The notes beneath the pieces were generated by a model that was given only the letters and a program-made list of their open reading frames with translations, ran no database searches and was not told the DNA's origin. From positions 5,067,765 through 5,131,764 of the forward strand of contig NC_081556.1 in NCBI RefSeq assembly GCF_963082655.1: a stretch of 64,000 nt of DNA, in the 5' to 3' direction. This document shows positions 22,675 through 35,151 of this stretch, piece by piece. Position numbers and translations under genes: made by a program. Positions within the stretch are counted from its first letter, which is position 1. Every line of letters begins with the position of its first letter. The stretch comes from Stomoxys calcitrans. Taxonomy: Eukaryota; Arthropoda; Insecta; Diptera; Muscidae.

Positions 22675-24715
22675 GTTTTTCGTATAAATAAATTTAAGAA
22701 CTTTGACTTGGCATGATTTAAAATCCTTCTATACCTTACTTATGATGTATGACTCAATCCCCTATTTGATGTATGAGTCTGTCTACACACACATATAAAT
22801 GTCAAACTTAGTTTTGCGAAATTTTTAATTCACTTTTGATGGAATGAGATATGTACATATGAACAATCCCATGAATCCTATAAGGGATTAGGGAATAGAT
22901 GAGACTACGTAAGGGGGGAAATGGCAAATTGTACTTGACAGACAACACAGACAGACTAAGACTAGACTTATTTTAGCCTTTCGTTTTTTAATCCCTCATA
23001 CCCCCACACATGCGTATGCTTGGTAGACTTTTTAGTAAACACTAAACTAACACATCAGAGTAAGTAAATAAATAATTAAAGAGAAATAAAAAAATAAAAC
23101 AAGGCAGACAGACAAAAGACAGACACATAAAATCCCGATTTGCTCATCCAAAGAAGGCGAATAAAACGCTATAGCAACTGGAATTGGTGTGATGTAGGGT
23201 ATGGTTCAGCCTGACAGGGAATTATAGCTGGAGCTTAGTACTGGCTACAACACACACACACATGTCTCCCACAAACTCTCATACAACTTATATTTACTTA
23301 AGGAGTAAAATATGCGCAGACATTGATTACCAACACACTAACGCGCATAAAGGCTACAACTCCAACACCACAATCAGCCTTTGTGAGACGGGCAAAAGGA
23401 GGGAGGACATAGAATACTTATACTTGTAATTCTTACAACTGGCGGCGGCTGGCAGGCAGACAGACAGCGAAGCAGCCCTTTGGCTGTCGTCGTTGAGCAT
23501 TCCTTCCTTTCCTTCTCATCCCCCTCTCACTTGGCTTAGCCTTCTGAGAAAAAATAACAAACTTTGCCGACAATATTGTCTACATTGGGTTAGGTTCGGG
23601 CACAGCACAGCAGAGCCATGCCAATGTCTGTTGTTACAGTCCTCTTTTCTTGCTTCTCTTTTCATTTTCTACATTTTCTCATGGTTCTTGGGCTGGCCCT
23701 CACCATTGGTTGTTTGGTGGTGATGGTGGTGGTGGTGTCTCGGTGCTTCGTTTCAAATTCCATTCATGGTGCTGCTACCGCCGTTCTTACTGCCTCAGCC
23801 TACCTACCCCCCTTAATGTGGTGTATGTGTGTAATTGTGGGACCCCTATAATGAGAACCCCTCCAATTTGTACACACACAACATAACTCTCAGCATATTT
23901 ATTGTATGAAACAAAGGGAAATGATTTTTACATTTCATCCCATTTGCCAGCGGAAGTTTAAGAGGGACGTTTAGAAAATTATGCCATAGAATGACACTTG
24001 CATTTTTAACTAATTGCTTAATGTGGGAAATGTGTTGTGGATTTGTTTAAATAGAAACAGGAGAAGAAGGAAAAACTGGGAAATTTTCTGAAAAAATTTA
24101 TTTAAAATTAAGATTTTTAAATATATGTTCAAGGAAGAGAAAATATTGCGAACAGAACGTAAGTGCGTTCAACAAACCTTACGTAAAGTCTTATACGCCG
24201 AGAGAGAAATTGATACGCTTTGGTACCAATGGTGTTGATAGTAAAGCAACAGTGTGAATTAATACCAAAACAATACCGTGTAGTTTCTATAAAGCTTTAC
24301 ATCATAAATACCATGCGGTATTGTTCGGGTATTAATTGATTATCACAATTTTCGTTCAATGTACTGTTATAACGCAATATAGTAGTTTTTTTCGTGGCTT
24401 AAAAATAAAATACAAAAATATGTATTTATGAAGAAGAAGGTACAAGACAAGTGATTTGAATTTACATTGTTATTACATAACGAAACACAAACTTGATTAG
24501 GGTTAAAAAATCCTAAGTATATCTGCAAGGTTATATGAATACTTTTGAGAAAGCTTAAAACAGAATAAGTCAAAGAAAGCTTAGAAAAATTAAAGCAAAA
24601 AGATCACTACAGTTTTTGAGAAAAATTCCCTTCAATATAAAATTGTATGTATTTATAACAGTTTGTCATCATAGTGTTATATCTTTATGTTTGTGGAAAA
24701 ATTCTCAAAACTTTT
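22675..24715. other. Non-coding, one hairpin
   Basis: No gene is supported. It has scattered ACACAC runs, a TGGTGGTGATGGTGGTGGTG patch near 23715-23735, and the inverted repeat listed separately at 24257-24337. Confidence 0.4.
24257..24337. repeat. Imperfect inverted repeat, 22-bp arms
   Basis: The arms are 24257-24278 (starts AATTAATACCAAAACAATAC) and 24316-24337 (starts CGGTATTGTTCGGGTATTAA), pairing at 20 of 22 positions with a 37-base loop. It could be a small MITE or the core of one; no protein or second copy was noticed. Confidence 0.6.
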
Positions 24716-24719
24716 CCAG

Positions 24720-25063
24720 AGATCTAGGACTTCTTTCGGGATTCAAACTGTTTAGAAACAGGAACTGTCTGAACGCCGGGCAATGACAAAGGAAATGCTC
24801 CAACATATCATCATCTTCTTTGCAAGTCCTACACATGCTATCACTTGCCGCACCGATTTTACATAAAGGAGCTCGTAGTCCTATGTGTCCCTTTATGATA
24901 CCAATAGCTATACGGACCTCCTTCTTACTTTCTTTCAGTATTAGCCTCGTCTTCTCACTATCTGGATCCCCCCATAGGATTTTCGTTGCATGCGCATTCT
25001 TCTCTCACGCCCTTAACTCTGACTGTGTTGACCAGAAAGGCTTCGGGTTAACCTTGTTGACTT
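24720..25063 (-). pseudogene. R1/I-like retrotransposon ORF2 C-terminus
   Basis: The minus-strand reading gives NPKPFWSTQSELRA, a stop, then NAHATKILWGDPDSEKTRLI, KEVRIAIGIIKGHIGLRAPL and CRTCKEDDDMLEHFLCHCPA. The CxxC...HxxxC arrangement after a G-H-GLRA-type stretch is the C-terminal zinc-knuckle region of R1/I/LOA-type elements that carry RNase H. One internal stop and truncation at both ends show it is a fossil. Confidence 0.8.
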
Positions 25064-25069
25064 TGTAAA

Positions 25070-26110
25070 AATTTTATTTTTTAACATTTAATCTACAGAA
25101 AAATTTTTCATCCTTTGCTATGGAAAATTTTGCCAAATTTTATTTCTATAGAAAAATTATGCAAAACTGTTAAAAGGGTTAGAAAATTTAGTACAATTTT
25201 TATTTTTTTTTAGAAAATTTTCTTTTATTTTTTCGATATATTTCCGATATTTCGGATTATATCTTATTTCTTGGGATTTTGGATTAGTTTCTTGAAATTT
25301 ATATAGAATTTTTTTTTTTTGATATAATTCCCAAGGAATTTGGTCCAAACTTTGTTTCCATAAAAACTTTGGACAAAATTTTAATATATAAGCTTTCCTC
25401 TCTTAATTGTCAACATTTTATTTTCGTAGGAAAAAACTTATTTCGTAGTTCTTTTTGTTGTCTATATACGTTCAAGATCAGTTAGTTTTGACTGCCATTT
25501 ACCACGGGGGTAACTACCAAACCAATAACTGTCCAACTTATTAACTAGTTGACAACTTGGGTGATTTTATTTATTTATTTATTAATAAAATTACCATTTA
25601 GTTTTAAATCAAAATGTTTTTTAAAAAATTTGGTTGAAAGGCTAACTGGACTGCAGTTTCTGGGATTCTATCTCTTCTTCAGTGGAATTCTACGACAAAT
25701 TACTCAGTCAATTATAAATGTTATTAGCTTAAACAAAAATAGTCTAATTGAGAAAACACTATTGCTCATAAATTAGAAAAAATCATTTAGAAATAATTTT
25801 AAAAACCTTTTGATTTTCATACAGCTCAACTATTCGCGGATAGACTGTATATTTTTTGTAGTCGTTGCATATGCAAGCTAACATCGTCGTACGACACGTT
25901 TCATTTTTATTTTTTGTTGATCTCTTTTTTCATAGTTCTTTTCGTCGTCTATATGCGTTCAAGATCAATTATTTTTGGCTGACATTTACCAAACCAATGG
26001 TTGTCCAAAACAAAGTTTTATTTCATAGAAAGTTTTGCCAATAATTTGTGAAAATCAAATTTTCTATAATACTTAAATTTTAACGAAAATTCTTTTTTAA
26101 TCAGAAATTG
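25070..26110. repeat. Degenerate A/T repeat with an internal duplicated phrase
   Basis: Decayed 29-bp-type words lie at both edges. Inside, CGTTCAAGATCA with flanking TCTATATACG/TCTATATGCG and CCAAACCAAT occurs at about 25460-25530 and again at about 25945-26005, about 485 bases apart. No gene. Confidence 0.5.
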
Positions 26111-28060
26111 TTTTGTTTTTAATATATGTATCCTTGAAAATCTATTTGAGCTTCTAATGAATCATTGTTTTTATCATCATCTTAAATCCTGTCTGTTGAA
26201 ATTGCAATAAATTTTCTCTTACTAATTGTCAAGCACAAACTGATTGACAGAAGTTATTGTTGTTCTTTAATTAAGTCCAATAGTTGCATTCCTTGCTTAT
26301 TTTCATTGATAAAATATTTCGTTTTTGCGAGAGCAAAGCTAATCAAAAACCCAAACAAAATGATTCATTTGATAAGAAACCCATCCATCTAATGGCAAAC
26401 GTGTAAATCTTCTAATCAAGTGGCCTCAACAACTTTCTTTTTATTCAAGGGGTGAATGGAGGTTGGTTTGCTGTTTCTTTGTTCTCCACTGTAAACAAGG
26501 CTAGAACAGCTAAGTTTATGAAAAAAGGACTTTATTTTTTAGGCAGAGAATTTATATTGAAAATAAACTTAAAAAATGCAACAATTTTGTTTTTTAATTA
26601 ATAGAAACTATTCTTTAGATTTTTTTTTTGCTTTTTTATAATTTTTAAACTAAAGAGGAGATATAGAAATTTAATTTCTCTCAAAAAGCCACTACACTCA
26701 CGTTAACACAAAGGTACTACAACAACAATTGAACATTACAATAAAGATTTTGTAAAGGGAAGGAAGAGAGGGAGGGAGAATATTTTGTGTTACAATTGCT
26801 ATGACCATTTTAAACATGAGACAGAAGAGTTTAAACTTTAAACATTGATTTTATGTTAGAGTTGCCAATCACATAATTATTGAATAACAATGGGAGAGGA
26901 AGAGAGAGAGAGAACTAGAGCCAACATATATCGAGTAAAGCCTTATTATAAATGAGAGATCCCTTAACTTATGGAGCAGTAAAAAAAAGAAGTACATATA
27001 CAGTTATATCAAATAAATAAAACCAACAAGTGAGAGTGAAGCTACAACAAGAACTATAACTTATTAACAATTGGCATTACTACGAATCTGTCAAATGTTT
27101 CTACTTTAAAACTCTTGAAATTCAAGCCGGCCTTATGTAATATTTTGTTTTTAATAAACCTAATGCTTGTCTATAATATCTTGGAAATCTAATTATGCCT
27201 CTCTTTGCAGTTGGCTATAAAAGGGCATATATTAAATCGTAATTAAAATACTTATCGTACTTGGTCTGTGTCAGTCAGTCACTCATTCAGCCGCATGTAA
27301 TTGTACTAATTATTTATTCTTGTCATTGTGTGGCTATCTGTTTGTATGTTACTGCAGCTAATTTTTGCAATGTTTTTTTTTGCAATGATAATTGAAAAGG
27401 GCTTGTCGTTTGTTGTTAAAGCTACAAAATTAATTAATTATTTATTTCCTCTTAGAGTTTATTGACTCTTATTTTCTTGTTGTGGTTGTTTTAGTTATAG
27501 TTGTTGTTTTTTCATTGTCTCTATCTATATTTACGTGTTTGGCTGTTGTTTTTTTTTTTGCGTCGACGGCTGGGATCTGTCTGTCTGATCACGGTATTGT
27601 TTAATACAAAAAATTAAAAAAATCTTGAATCGTATGCAGTTTTTTGCATTTATTATTTTATTTTTTTTTTTATAATGTTTTAGCTTTGATAATCAAAGTA
27701 CACTTTTGAAGAGGAAGCTTGTATACTGCGAGCTTAGATTAAAAGAAAAATGTTACAACAGCATTTTAAAATGTTTACTACAAATATGGTTATTTTGTAG
27801 TTGATTTGTAATATCAATTAATAATTGCTAGTCCATTAAGAAATATAATTATCAAGGGGTAAATGGATGATTTGAAAAAAAAAAAACAAAACAAAAATAA
27901 CAAAATAGAATTTTAATTTTAAAAAAAAAATTATGGTGGCTTAGATGATTTTCTAATAAAAAATATGATATTTGAAAATCCACTTCGAAATAAAATTACG
28001 AACGACGGATGATTGTAGAGATGTAATGTAAAACAAACAATAATCGCAACATAGAATTTC
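26110..28060. other. Non-coding, nothing recognised
   Basis: AT-rich with A and T runs and GA-rich patches near 26762-26780 and 26890-26915. No ORF, RNA gene or repeat family is supported. Confidence 0.4.
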
Positions 28061-28064
28061 CCGC

Positions 28065-28318
28065 CACAGGATAGCTGTGAGCACCACACAGGCTGGAACA
28101 TTGAGTTCCGATCTGTGTGGTGTTCATTGCTGTTACGAAAAGCTTAGTTACGGAGTAGCTGCAAAGGCAGTAGCGGACAATCAGCTGTATCGAGCGAAGT
28201 GTCTCAGTGAGAGGCCGGGCGGCACCAGCTATTGCACAACTACTTAATGCCTATGATGCTCGATATGACAAGGCGACTTATTGGCGCCTTTTTATAACCA
28301 ATGGCCACATTCGTTGGC
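28065..28318 (+). repeat. Dispersed repeat C, near-complete copy
   Basis: It is collinear with 58878-59160: GGATAGCTGTGAGCACCACA, TTGAGTTCCGATCTGTGTGG, TCAGTGAGAGGCCGG, GATGCTCGA and AACCAATGGCCAC at the end. About 30 bp present in the other copy (the GGGCGCGTCCACAGG part) is missing. No protein coding is seen; class unknown. Confidence 0.7.
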
Positions 28319-28324
28319 CAAAGC

Positions 28325-28715
28325 CTTGGCTTGATTTCGCGATATATGGGTTGATTCCAACTCTCTTTTAGTTTTGGGTGTCCCCTCCCTCGCTGTCCTT
28401 GCGGGTTCTAGTCTAGGACATTTTTCGCTTTATCATCGCGCGTTCGGCGTAGGATATGATCCAACCATGTACGATTTCTCTTTAGCATTTCTACATCAAC
28501 AGGAGAAGTGTTTGTTCTTATTTGCGATTCTTCATTTGAAATACGGGTTGGCCAGAAAATTTTAAGTATTTGTCGTAGGCAGCGATTTAAGAAAACTTGG
28601 ACTTTACGGGTGTCGCTTGTGTCAAACTCCAAGTTGTACAACAGGGAACTGCATGAGACCCTTAATTTGGCACTCAAATGGTACTTGTGCCAAAACAAGT
28701 GCCACATCAAAACAA
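28325..28715 (-). pseudogene. RTE-like retrotransposon C-terminal fragment
   Basis: The minus-strand reading has TRKVQVFLNRCLRQILKIFW, then SPVDVEMLKRNRTWLDHILR, DDKAKNVLD, a stop, and NPQGQRGRGHPK. This NRCLR...W-GHILRR...NPQG-RGRGRP order is the C-terminal part of RTE-type ORFs. It belongs to the same general family as the RT fragment at 21685-22142, but the two are 6 kb apart and not demonstrably one insertion. Confidence 0.8.
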
Positions 28716-28885
28716 TGTACGCTACAAACGCTCTTCATATGACAATAGAGCAAGAGTTGATGGAACATTTCAGCAATAGTTCAGTGGATGTGCTTTTCAA
28801 TTGAAATATCGGAAATCGTATGTTGTTTGGGAATGAGCACTACTCAGATGAGTGTCATGTGAAGCCAAAGCAAGCAGAGGAATAT
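28638..28885 (+). repeat. Dispersed repeat D, copy 2
   Basis: Its right end GAAGCCAAAGCAAGCAGAGG (28860-28879) is identical to copy 1 at 13691-13710, and the left end GGAACTGCATGAG is shared. The left part overlaps the N-terminal edge of the RTE-like fragment, so repeat D may be part of that element or of the sequence it inserted into. Confidence 0.55.
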
Positions 28886-29541
28886 CACAACAGAGAAACG
28901 AACGGCAAAGACACATAGGTCGTCAATGGTTAGCCCTTCAGGATAGCGTTGATATCAAGTCACACGCATTAAGTGTTGCCGTTTTGAGCATGTTCTACTA
29001 TATTTGCTCGGATGGATTTGTAAATTTTGGGATTTGGTCGGATGGACGGTCCAAAGCGATTTTGGTAGATTTTCAATGTAATCGACAATTTTTTTCAATT
29101 AATAGCATAGCGTAAAATTTTTTGATTTGGAATAAATTTGATCAAAACTTTTGACTTTGGGAAATTGTTACCAAAATTTTGTCGTTTTTGGAGAAAATAC
29201 CAAAATCTTGTCTTTAGAGTAAGTTTTTAAGAAATTTTAAATTCTGGTCGGTTGAAGATTTGGTAGGTATTTCGAACATTTTGGTCGCAAATTATTTTCT
29301 GTTGTGGCAACACTGCACTTATTATTATTCTCTTGGCTTCAGTCGTTGTTGAGACAGCTACGAATGAACAGTGCGCAGCTATACGCATCGTTTTTCAGGT
29401 TTTTTCTTTTTCTGCTGTTATTGGTTGTTTTCATTAGTGACGTATGTGCTATTGACCAGGAGAATTGTTTTTTCCGTTAATTTTTCTTTGCCACTATTAC
29501 TGGGAATAGATTGTGGATTGCCATCTACAAATTTATTTATT

Positions 29542-29628
29542 TGCTGGTATAAGGTGTGAGTATGTCATTCACTTCATATCTTTTGTGTGCACTTATTTTA
29601 AGTGGCTTGCTGCTATTCTCTGTTGTAC
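29542..29628 (+). repeat. Dispersed repeat E, copy 2
   Basis: It matches 14052-14145 with GCTGGTATAAGGTGTGAGTA, GTGTGCACTTATTTTAAGTG and GCTTGCTGCTATTCTCTG. Confidence 0.65.
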
Positions 29629-29779
29629 AAGCATATCATAAAATAGATTTCACACTACTGTTGAAGATCCTGACTTTTGTATTATGTGAGATGTCACTGC
29701 ATCTCCAAACAATGTATTCTTGTAATCAAGGTACAGGTCGTATTTGTTGTCAAATCGTCACGAATTTTTGCACATGTCA

Positions 29780-30165
29780 CTTTTTTGGATCAGGGACGAA
29801 CGCTATTGATTTTGTTAAAAACGGTTCAGATTTAGATATAGCTCCCATATATATGTATGGCCCGAATTGCTCTTCAATGGCTATAGTAACTACAATTTTC
29901 AACCGATCTGTCCTTAATTTGGCAAGGATTGTTTTGTTACTGATCTTAACATATCTGCAAGATTTCGTCAAAATTGGTTTAAATTTAGATATAGCTCCCG
30001 TATATATGTATCGCCCGATTTGCACTTTAATGGCCGTAGAACTAAAATTTTCAAACGATCTTTAGATATAGCTCTCATATACATATATCTATTGCCCGAA
30101 TTTATAATTGTAGAGTAGGTGTAGAGTATTATATAGACGGCTCCGCCCGACTTTTGCCTGGTTTT
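29780..30165 (+). repeat. Dispersed repeat family B, + copy
   Basis: It has two units with TTTAGATATAGCTCCCATAT, CCCGAATTGC and CGATCTGTCC-like phrases. It ends with GTAGAGTAGGTGTAGAGTAT then ATAGACGGCTCCGCCCGACT. The reverse of this end sits at 34445-34500. It is related to, but distinct from, family A. Confidence 0.65.
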
Positions 30166-30169
30166 CTTA

Positions 30170-30925
30170 AGAAAATTTTGTCAAAGTGTTAATTCAATAG
30201 TTCAATTAAAATTTTAATTTTGTAAAAATTAAGTTAAATAAGGCTTATTAAGTATTTATATAAATATATTTTATTATTATTTATGTTATTTTATATTCTT
30301 TCCTTTTTCATATTTTTGTATGCTATCTTATATCATTTTATGTTTAATTTTTTAATATTATTATGTTTCTGTTTTTTCATATAATTGTTTTATGTATTTT
30401 TCATTGAGATTTATTGTTCTTTAAAGTTTTTTATTGTCATGTTTTTTATAATATTATTTTGTTTCATTTCATTGTAATATATTTTATTTTATTTATTTAT
30501 TGTTCTTTTATTATAATTTTGTTTTATTTTATGCTATATTACTTAATTTTATTTTTAACACCAATAACAAACAGCCCAAAAAGTTAACTTAAAAATGCTT
30601 CTGCTGATGCGTAACATTGCTTGGCAAAATACACCAATTTTTTTTTTTAACAAATATTTCATTGACTATGGAAGACAGACAGACAGGCAGCACACACTTA
30701 TACCAAAATCTATAGCAGGCAGCCAGCCAGCCAGTCATTTACACTTCATTATGTTTGTGCTTGTCGGTAGCACACTTTTGACTAGATAATTGCGAGAACT
30801 TGTTTTCCTAAAGATGATCGAATTATATTGTTAATGTTCTTAAAATGGCTTAAATATTTATGAGTTGTTAATAAGAAACCACTCTAACACATTCAAATGA
30901 AGGCCTACATGCTAGCTGTAGATGT
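30170..30925. other. AT-rich non-coding
   Basis: 30200-30560 is almost pure A/T with TTTATTTTAT-like words. 30660-30745 has CAGACAGACAGGCAG and CAGCCAGCCAGCC simple repeats. No gene. Confidence 0.45.
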
Positions 30926-30929
30926 AGGT

Positions 30930-31002
30930 GGTCCTGTGGCGCAATGGATAACGCGTCTGACTACGGATCAGAAGATTCCAGGTTCGACTCCTGGCAGGAT
31001 CG
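30930..31002 (+). tRNA. tRNA-Arg-ACG: tRNA-Arg (anticodon ACG), copy 1
   Basis: A 73-base intronless tRNA. The acceptor stem GGTCCTG pairs with CAGGATC (one G-T pair), with discriminator G. The anticodon stem TCTGA/TCAGA encloses CTACGGA, giving anticodon ACG (read as ICG, Arg CGN codons). The internal Pol III A box (GTGGCGCAATGG) and B box (GGTTCGACTCC) are intact, and a long T run a few bases after the 3' end is a Pol III terminator. It is identical to the other two Arg copies. Confidence 0.97.
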
Positions 31003-31735
31003 AAGAATTTTTTTTTTATTTTGGATTTTCTATGGAAATGTTCAATATTAAAATGAGTAAGCAAATATTGTCTTAAAAAAACTGTCTCTCCACAGTTTAG
31101 CATTTTGGTTATTGTATTTCAAAAGCATGGAAGTATTTATTTCCAATACGAAAAATAACATCTACGACTTATCAACATAAAATTCTAAACTGATCTATCT
31201 GTCCATATCCGTCCATCTATTAGTGGCAATCATTACACAATCTAATGACTTGAAATTTGCTACAGATACGTTGCCCATAGTCCTGCTACCATTAATGATG
31301 AGCCAAATAGAGCAGCCGTATAAAGCGATCACAATCGATTTAGAAGAGATGATTGCGAAAACAATCCTCCTCTCTAATATTTGCATTATACGACATAGGG
31401 GGTTTTCAGGGTTGATGATTATTGGATTTCATCTTAAATTTTCTTGTGTTTATTGTTATTGTGAATAACAAAATAATCTGGAACTGTACAGGATGTGAAG
31501 GTGAATGTGTTTGTGTCTTTGATTTTCACAGAAATTCATATGGTGAAATACATGTATGCCCCCATAAAGGGGGTTCGGATCTCATTTTCAACTCTTTCCA
31601 TTCTTAAAGTAACGCACAACTTGTTAAGAAGTATAGAAGAAGAAATGGATAAATCCTCAGATCATAAATAAGTAGATGAAAGAAGCCGGAGCAGAATATA
31701 TACCCGTAGTAGAATGAGCCTGCATACTTACTTCT
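31003..31735. other. Non-coding; decayed family A-like patch
   Basis: 31190-31350 has family A-like phrases (GTCCATATCCGTCCATCT, GACTTGAAATTTGCTACAGA). The remainder shows no recognisable feature. Confidence 0.4.
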
Positions 31736-31739
31736 TATT

Positions 31740-32530
31740 AAGCATGCCATAAACATGCGATCTAACATAAGTTGTAGGTATTGGGAATGTTATCTAAGCA
31801 ACTTAGTTCTTTTAAGGTCCTTTAACGATCCTAGGCGTATACATCAGTCTCAACACAATGATAATATCAATTTCAAGGGGTTAGACCCCCAATCCCATTC
31901 TCGACTTCGTGAAGATAGATGTCTTATCGTCCTCAAACACAGTATCTACCGCCCAATGTTTAGAAATGCGTAATATTCTCAAATGGTATCGATGACAAGT
32001 ATTCTGAGATCTTCCCCAGACTTTCCTGTACATCTGTGTCCCGAAGATACGGGGTGTATCTTCGCCTCGCTTTCCTTGAACGTCTTTTGTATCCAAAACT
32101 ATGCTGTGAGTTCGCTCAGCCTAAGCGCAACCTTAGCGGCACAGTTCCACAATAGGCATCATATTCAGCACCTCTTTTAACCTGCGGTGTAGACTTTGGC
32201 GACGCTAGTGCAAACCAGTTCTTACATACATATATTTCGAAAACAAGTCTACTTATACACAACCTTTCGCCACACCGGTCTAAAGGCTTTATATTCAGGA
32301 TCGCCTTCAAGTCATCTACGGTGTTGACTGCAGCGGTGTCATCTTATCCACTGTCATCTACCATACCATTGCTTCATATTTCAGCAATGATATTTCATAG
32401 CTGTGAACATCAAGTAAAAAACTATCCACCCCTTGGTAACAACCTTTCGGCAAAAGGTAAAGAAGCCAAAAGGCTTCTTTCTTCTGTATCAGATATCAGC
32501 AGCGATGTATCACATTTGCGGTGCACTGCA
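31740..32530. other. Unrecognised higher-GC segment, possible old coding remnant
   Basis: Base composition is more balanced than its surroundings. The minus strand reads as protein-like in pieces (for example LDRCGERLCISRLVFEIYVC near 32290-32230, KRRSRKARRRYTP near 32080) but with stops and frame changes. No domain is recognised. A retroelement or gene fossil is possible; this is not assigned. Confidence 0.3.
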
Positions 32531-32724
32531 TAAATACTTATATTTTGAATTAACGCAACGTGAGATGGACTGTCGGAAACTCTGACGTATATACATTTCC
32601 GACGTATAATACATACATCAAGTACGTCATAAACCTAGTCAAAAAAATAGTTTTTGACAAAATTGACAAATAATTACTAAATCGTACAATTAGTTTAAAC
32701 TTTTTTGAATTTATGAATATGGCA

Positions 32725-32865
32725 ACACTGGTGTAAAGGTCAGAACATGCTGCTATAACAGAAAACGTCTGACTTCCAATCCTGGCGAGAACATCAACAA
32801 CCTTTATTTACAGTTATTCTTCCTCAAAAATATATACTGGCGGCATTTGTTAATATCTTAACGTG
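32725..32865 (+). mobile_element. tRNA-derived SINE S1, decayed head fragment
   Basis: GTCAGAACATGCTGC and TTCCAATCCTGGCGAGAACA align to the head of the SINE at 59538. CTGGCGGCATTTGTTAATAT aligns to its body. Both promoter boxes are damaged. Confidence 0.5.
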
Positions 32866-32920
32866 GTCAAACTGCTCCGGAAGGTAGAGCGCAGATTATA
32901 AATGGATTTAAAATAAAAAC

Positions 32921-33006
32921 TTTTTTTCAAATTTAAAATTTTGAAAATTTTTTTCAAATTTAAAATTTTGAAAATTTTTTTCAAATTTAAAATTTTGAAA
33001 ATTTTT
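32921..33006. repeat. Three perfect 27-bp tandem units
   Basis: A unit containing TCAAATTTAAAATTTTGAAA repeats with period 27 (C at 32928, 32955 and 32982). Each unit is itself nearly self-complementary. The ORF on the minus strand with a repeated NFQNFKFEK is an artefact of the 27-base period. Confidence 0.9.
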
Positions 33007-33114
33007 TATAAATATAAGAAAAATAACAAATCTAAAACAATGATATCCTCCCCTAATCGCCAAAAAGATGTAAGTGCCAAAAATCATCCGATCTGCCAAT
33101 ATATGGTCATGGGC

Positions 33115-33560
33115 CCATAATGGGCGCATTTGTTATCCGATTTCGCTGAAATTTAGAATAGAGGGTCCTCAATTTCTAAATATGATCCATTTATATAGCT
33201 GCCGTATATACCGGATCAAAGGGTAGAAAGAATGGGTCCAAAATGTACTTAATACCCGATATCAACGAAATTTGAAACTGTGAGTTATTTGTTACACCTC
33301 AAACTCTTGGCCGATATAGTGTAGATGGGAACCTAATATGGTATTGATGTATAAAGATTTCTCGATTAAAATTCTTGCTTCTTCTTGCTTTTTTTATCGA
33401 ATTTATTACTGGCCGATCTTAACGACCGGACTGAAGTGGCCGAAACTGGGTCGCTGCGCTCATTTCACCCCATATATATATACATATATAATCCGTAATA
33501 TTATTCCAAAGTTGTTTAATTTATATCCTATATTTTCCAATCGACCCATAATTTCCTCTT
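33115..33560. repeat. Family A/B-like degenerate segment
   Basis: Phrases such as TATCCGATTTCGCTGAAATT and ATATAGCTGCCGTATATACC are shared with families A and B, but no ends are recognisable. Confidence 0.45.
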
Positions 33561-33579
33561 AGGGAGTTTCTTTGGCTGT

Positions 33580-33830
33580 CCCCAAAAATTTGGATATGAC
33601 CTTAGTACTTTAATTCCAAACACCTTTTATTTGTGTCCCATATTGTCCCGGAAAACCAATATGGCTTTATTGGTCACCACTGTATTTCCAAAGAATTCAA
33701 ATTTGAGTCCAATATTGTCCCGGTAGGCCAAAATTTCCCTTTGGCAGTTTGCTCGAAGATGGGGCGCCACTCAAATACTTGTCCCTACTTTTAAACAACC
33801 GATCCGAGTCTCAAAATTTGTAACTTACTT
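33580..33830 (+). repeat. Dispersed repeat family G, copy 3
   Basis: AATTCCAAACACCTTTTATT, GTGTCCCATATTGTCCCGG and a GGGGCGCCACTCAAATACTT phrase match the unit pattern of copies 1 and 2. Confidence 0.5.
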
Positions 33831-34009
33831 TCTTTTGGCGGTAAGGGGACGATATGTTGTCGAAATTAAACAAGTAGCGGATCAATTTCGAGGTTTATGA
33901 CGTTTACTACGTTTAAAATATGTATATGGCATTTTCGAAGTTTACAACTTTTTGACAGTCGAAAACCTAAAAAACCGACATACAGACCCATCTCTGATCG
34001 TGAGCACAA

Positions 34010-34800
34010 ATGGCAAATTAAGAAGTTGACCTATAGGCGGCTTTATCGAAATGTGAGTCTATAAAAATACTTGGAAGAGGCATAGGAAGGGCTTACATAA
34101 ATCATTACTATATCGAAATTGGATAAAATATTTCCCCCAAGTAGTAAAATCTGTCTATATGGAGGCTACGTCTAAGAGATAAAGAAGGGTTTAATGCAGC
34201 ACAATAATCCTTATTTAATTTTAACACAATTTAAGCAAAATAAGTTATATGTGCCCCCCAGAGCTTAAGTAGGAGATTGGTCTATACAGGAGCTTTCTCA
34301 AAACATAGTCCGGTTTCAAACTCTGCTATAATAAGGAGGTGTCTTATCAATGTGCTAAAAACTTGCATCCGATTGCAATCATAGACAAAACGACATTTTT
34401 TAATGTTATGAGAGGAAGTTATGGCCGCATAGAGAAACCAGTAAGGAAAGGCAAAAGTCGGCCGGAGCCGACTATATAATACCTACACCTACCCTACAAT
34501 TTAAAATATATATAAAAATATATATATATATATGCGAGCTATATCTAAATCTGAACCGACTTTCAAACAGGTGGTTTGAAAATTGTTGTTACTACGGTCA
34601 TATAAGTGCAAATCCGGCGATCTATATGTATGGGTGCTACATCCAAATTTTAACTGATTTTGATGAAATCTCGCAAATATGTTAAGATCAGTAACAAACC
34701 AATAAGTGCCAAATTTTGCGCAGATTGGTTACAAATTATGTTTATTGCAGCCATATAAGTGAAAATCGTGCGATACATCGTATGGAAAAAATGGCTTTTG
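34010..34800 (-). repeat. Dispersed repeat family B, - copy
   Basis: AAGTCGGCCGGAGCCGACTA then ATAATACCTACACCTACCC (34458-34497) is the reverse of the end of the copy at 29780-30165. The adjoining ATCTAAATCTGAACCGAC and TAAGTGCAAATCC phrases are the reverse of its body. The part left of 34440 is an unclassified degenerate stretch. Confidence 0.55.
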
Positions 34801-35078
34801 GTTACAAAAAAATACCTTTTTATCTTGATTTTAATACCATTTCGCCAACCTCATTTATCATTCCTGCCTAACAACAATCTCAGCCTATGGTCTCTCACTC
34901 TCACTCCATCTGTATAATATTCTCTTTGTGAGGCATTGAATAAAATCACCATGCATGGCGAATATCAATATTACATCCAACAATTATAAGACACCCTATG
35001 TCTCTTTGCTATGTATTTGCCACCTACTGCTGCATTTACTAAGTTTTCTGTTGCGTTACATTGCCACGTTGCACAAGT

Positions 35079-35151
35079 GGTCCTGTGGCGCAATGGATAA
35101 CGCGTCTGACTACGGATCAGAAGATTCCAGGTTCGACTCCTGGCAGGATCG
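35079..35151 (+). tRNA. tRNA-Arg-ACG: tRNA-Arg (anticodon ACG), copy 2
   Basis: Identical over 73 bases to the copy at 30930. Complete cloverleaf, anticodon ACG, intact A and B boxes, no intron. A T5 run at about 35162-35166 can terminate Pol III. It lies 4.1 kb right of copy 1 in the same orientation. Confidence 0.97.

Noticed and set aside
31740..32530. Possible decayed gene on the minus strand
   Set aside because: It has protein-like pieces but frames change and contain stops, and no domain could be named. It is kept only as an unrecognised segment.
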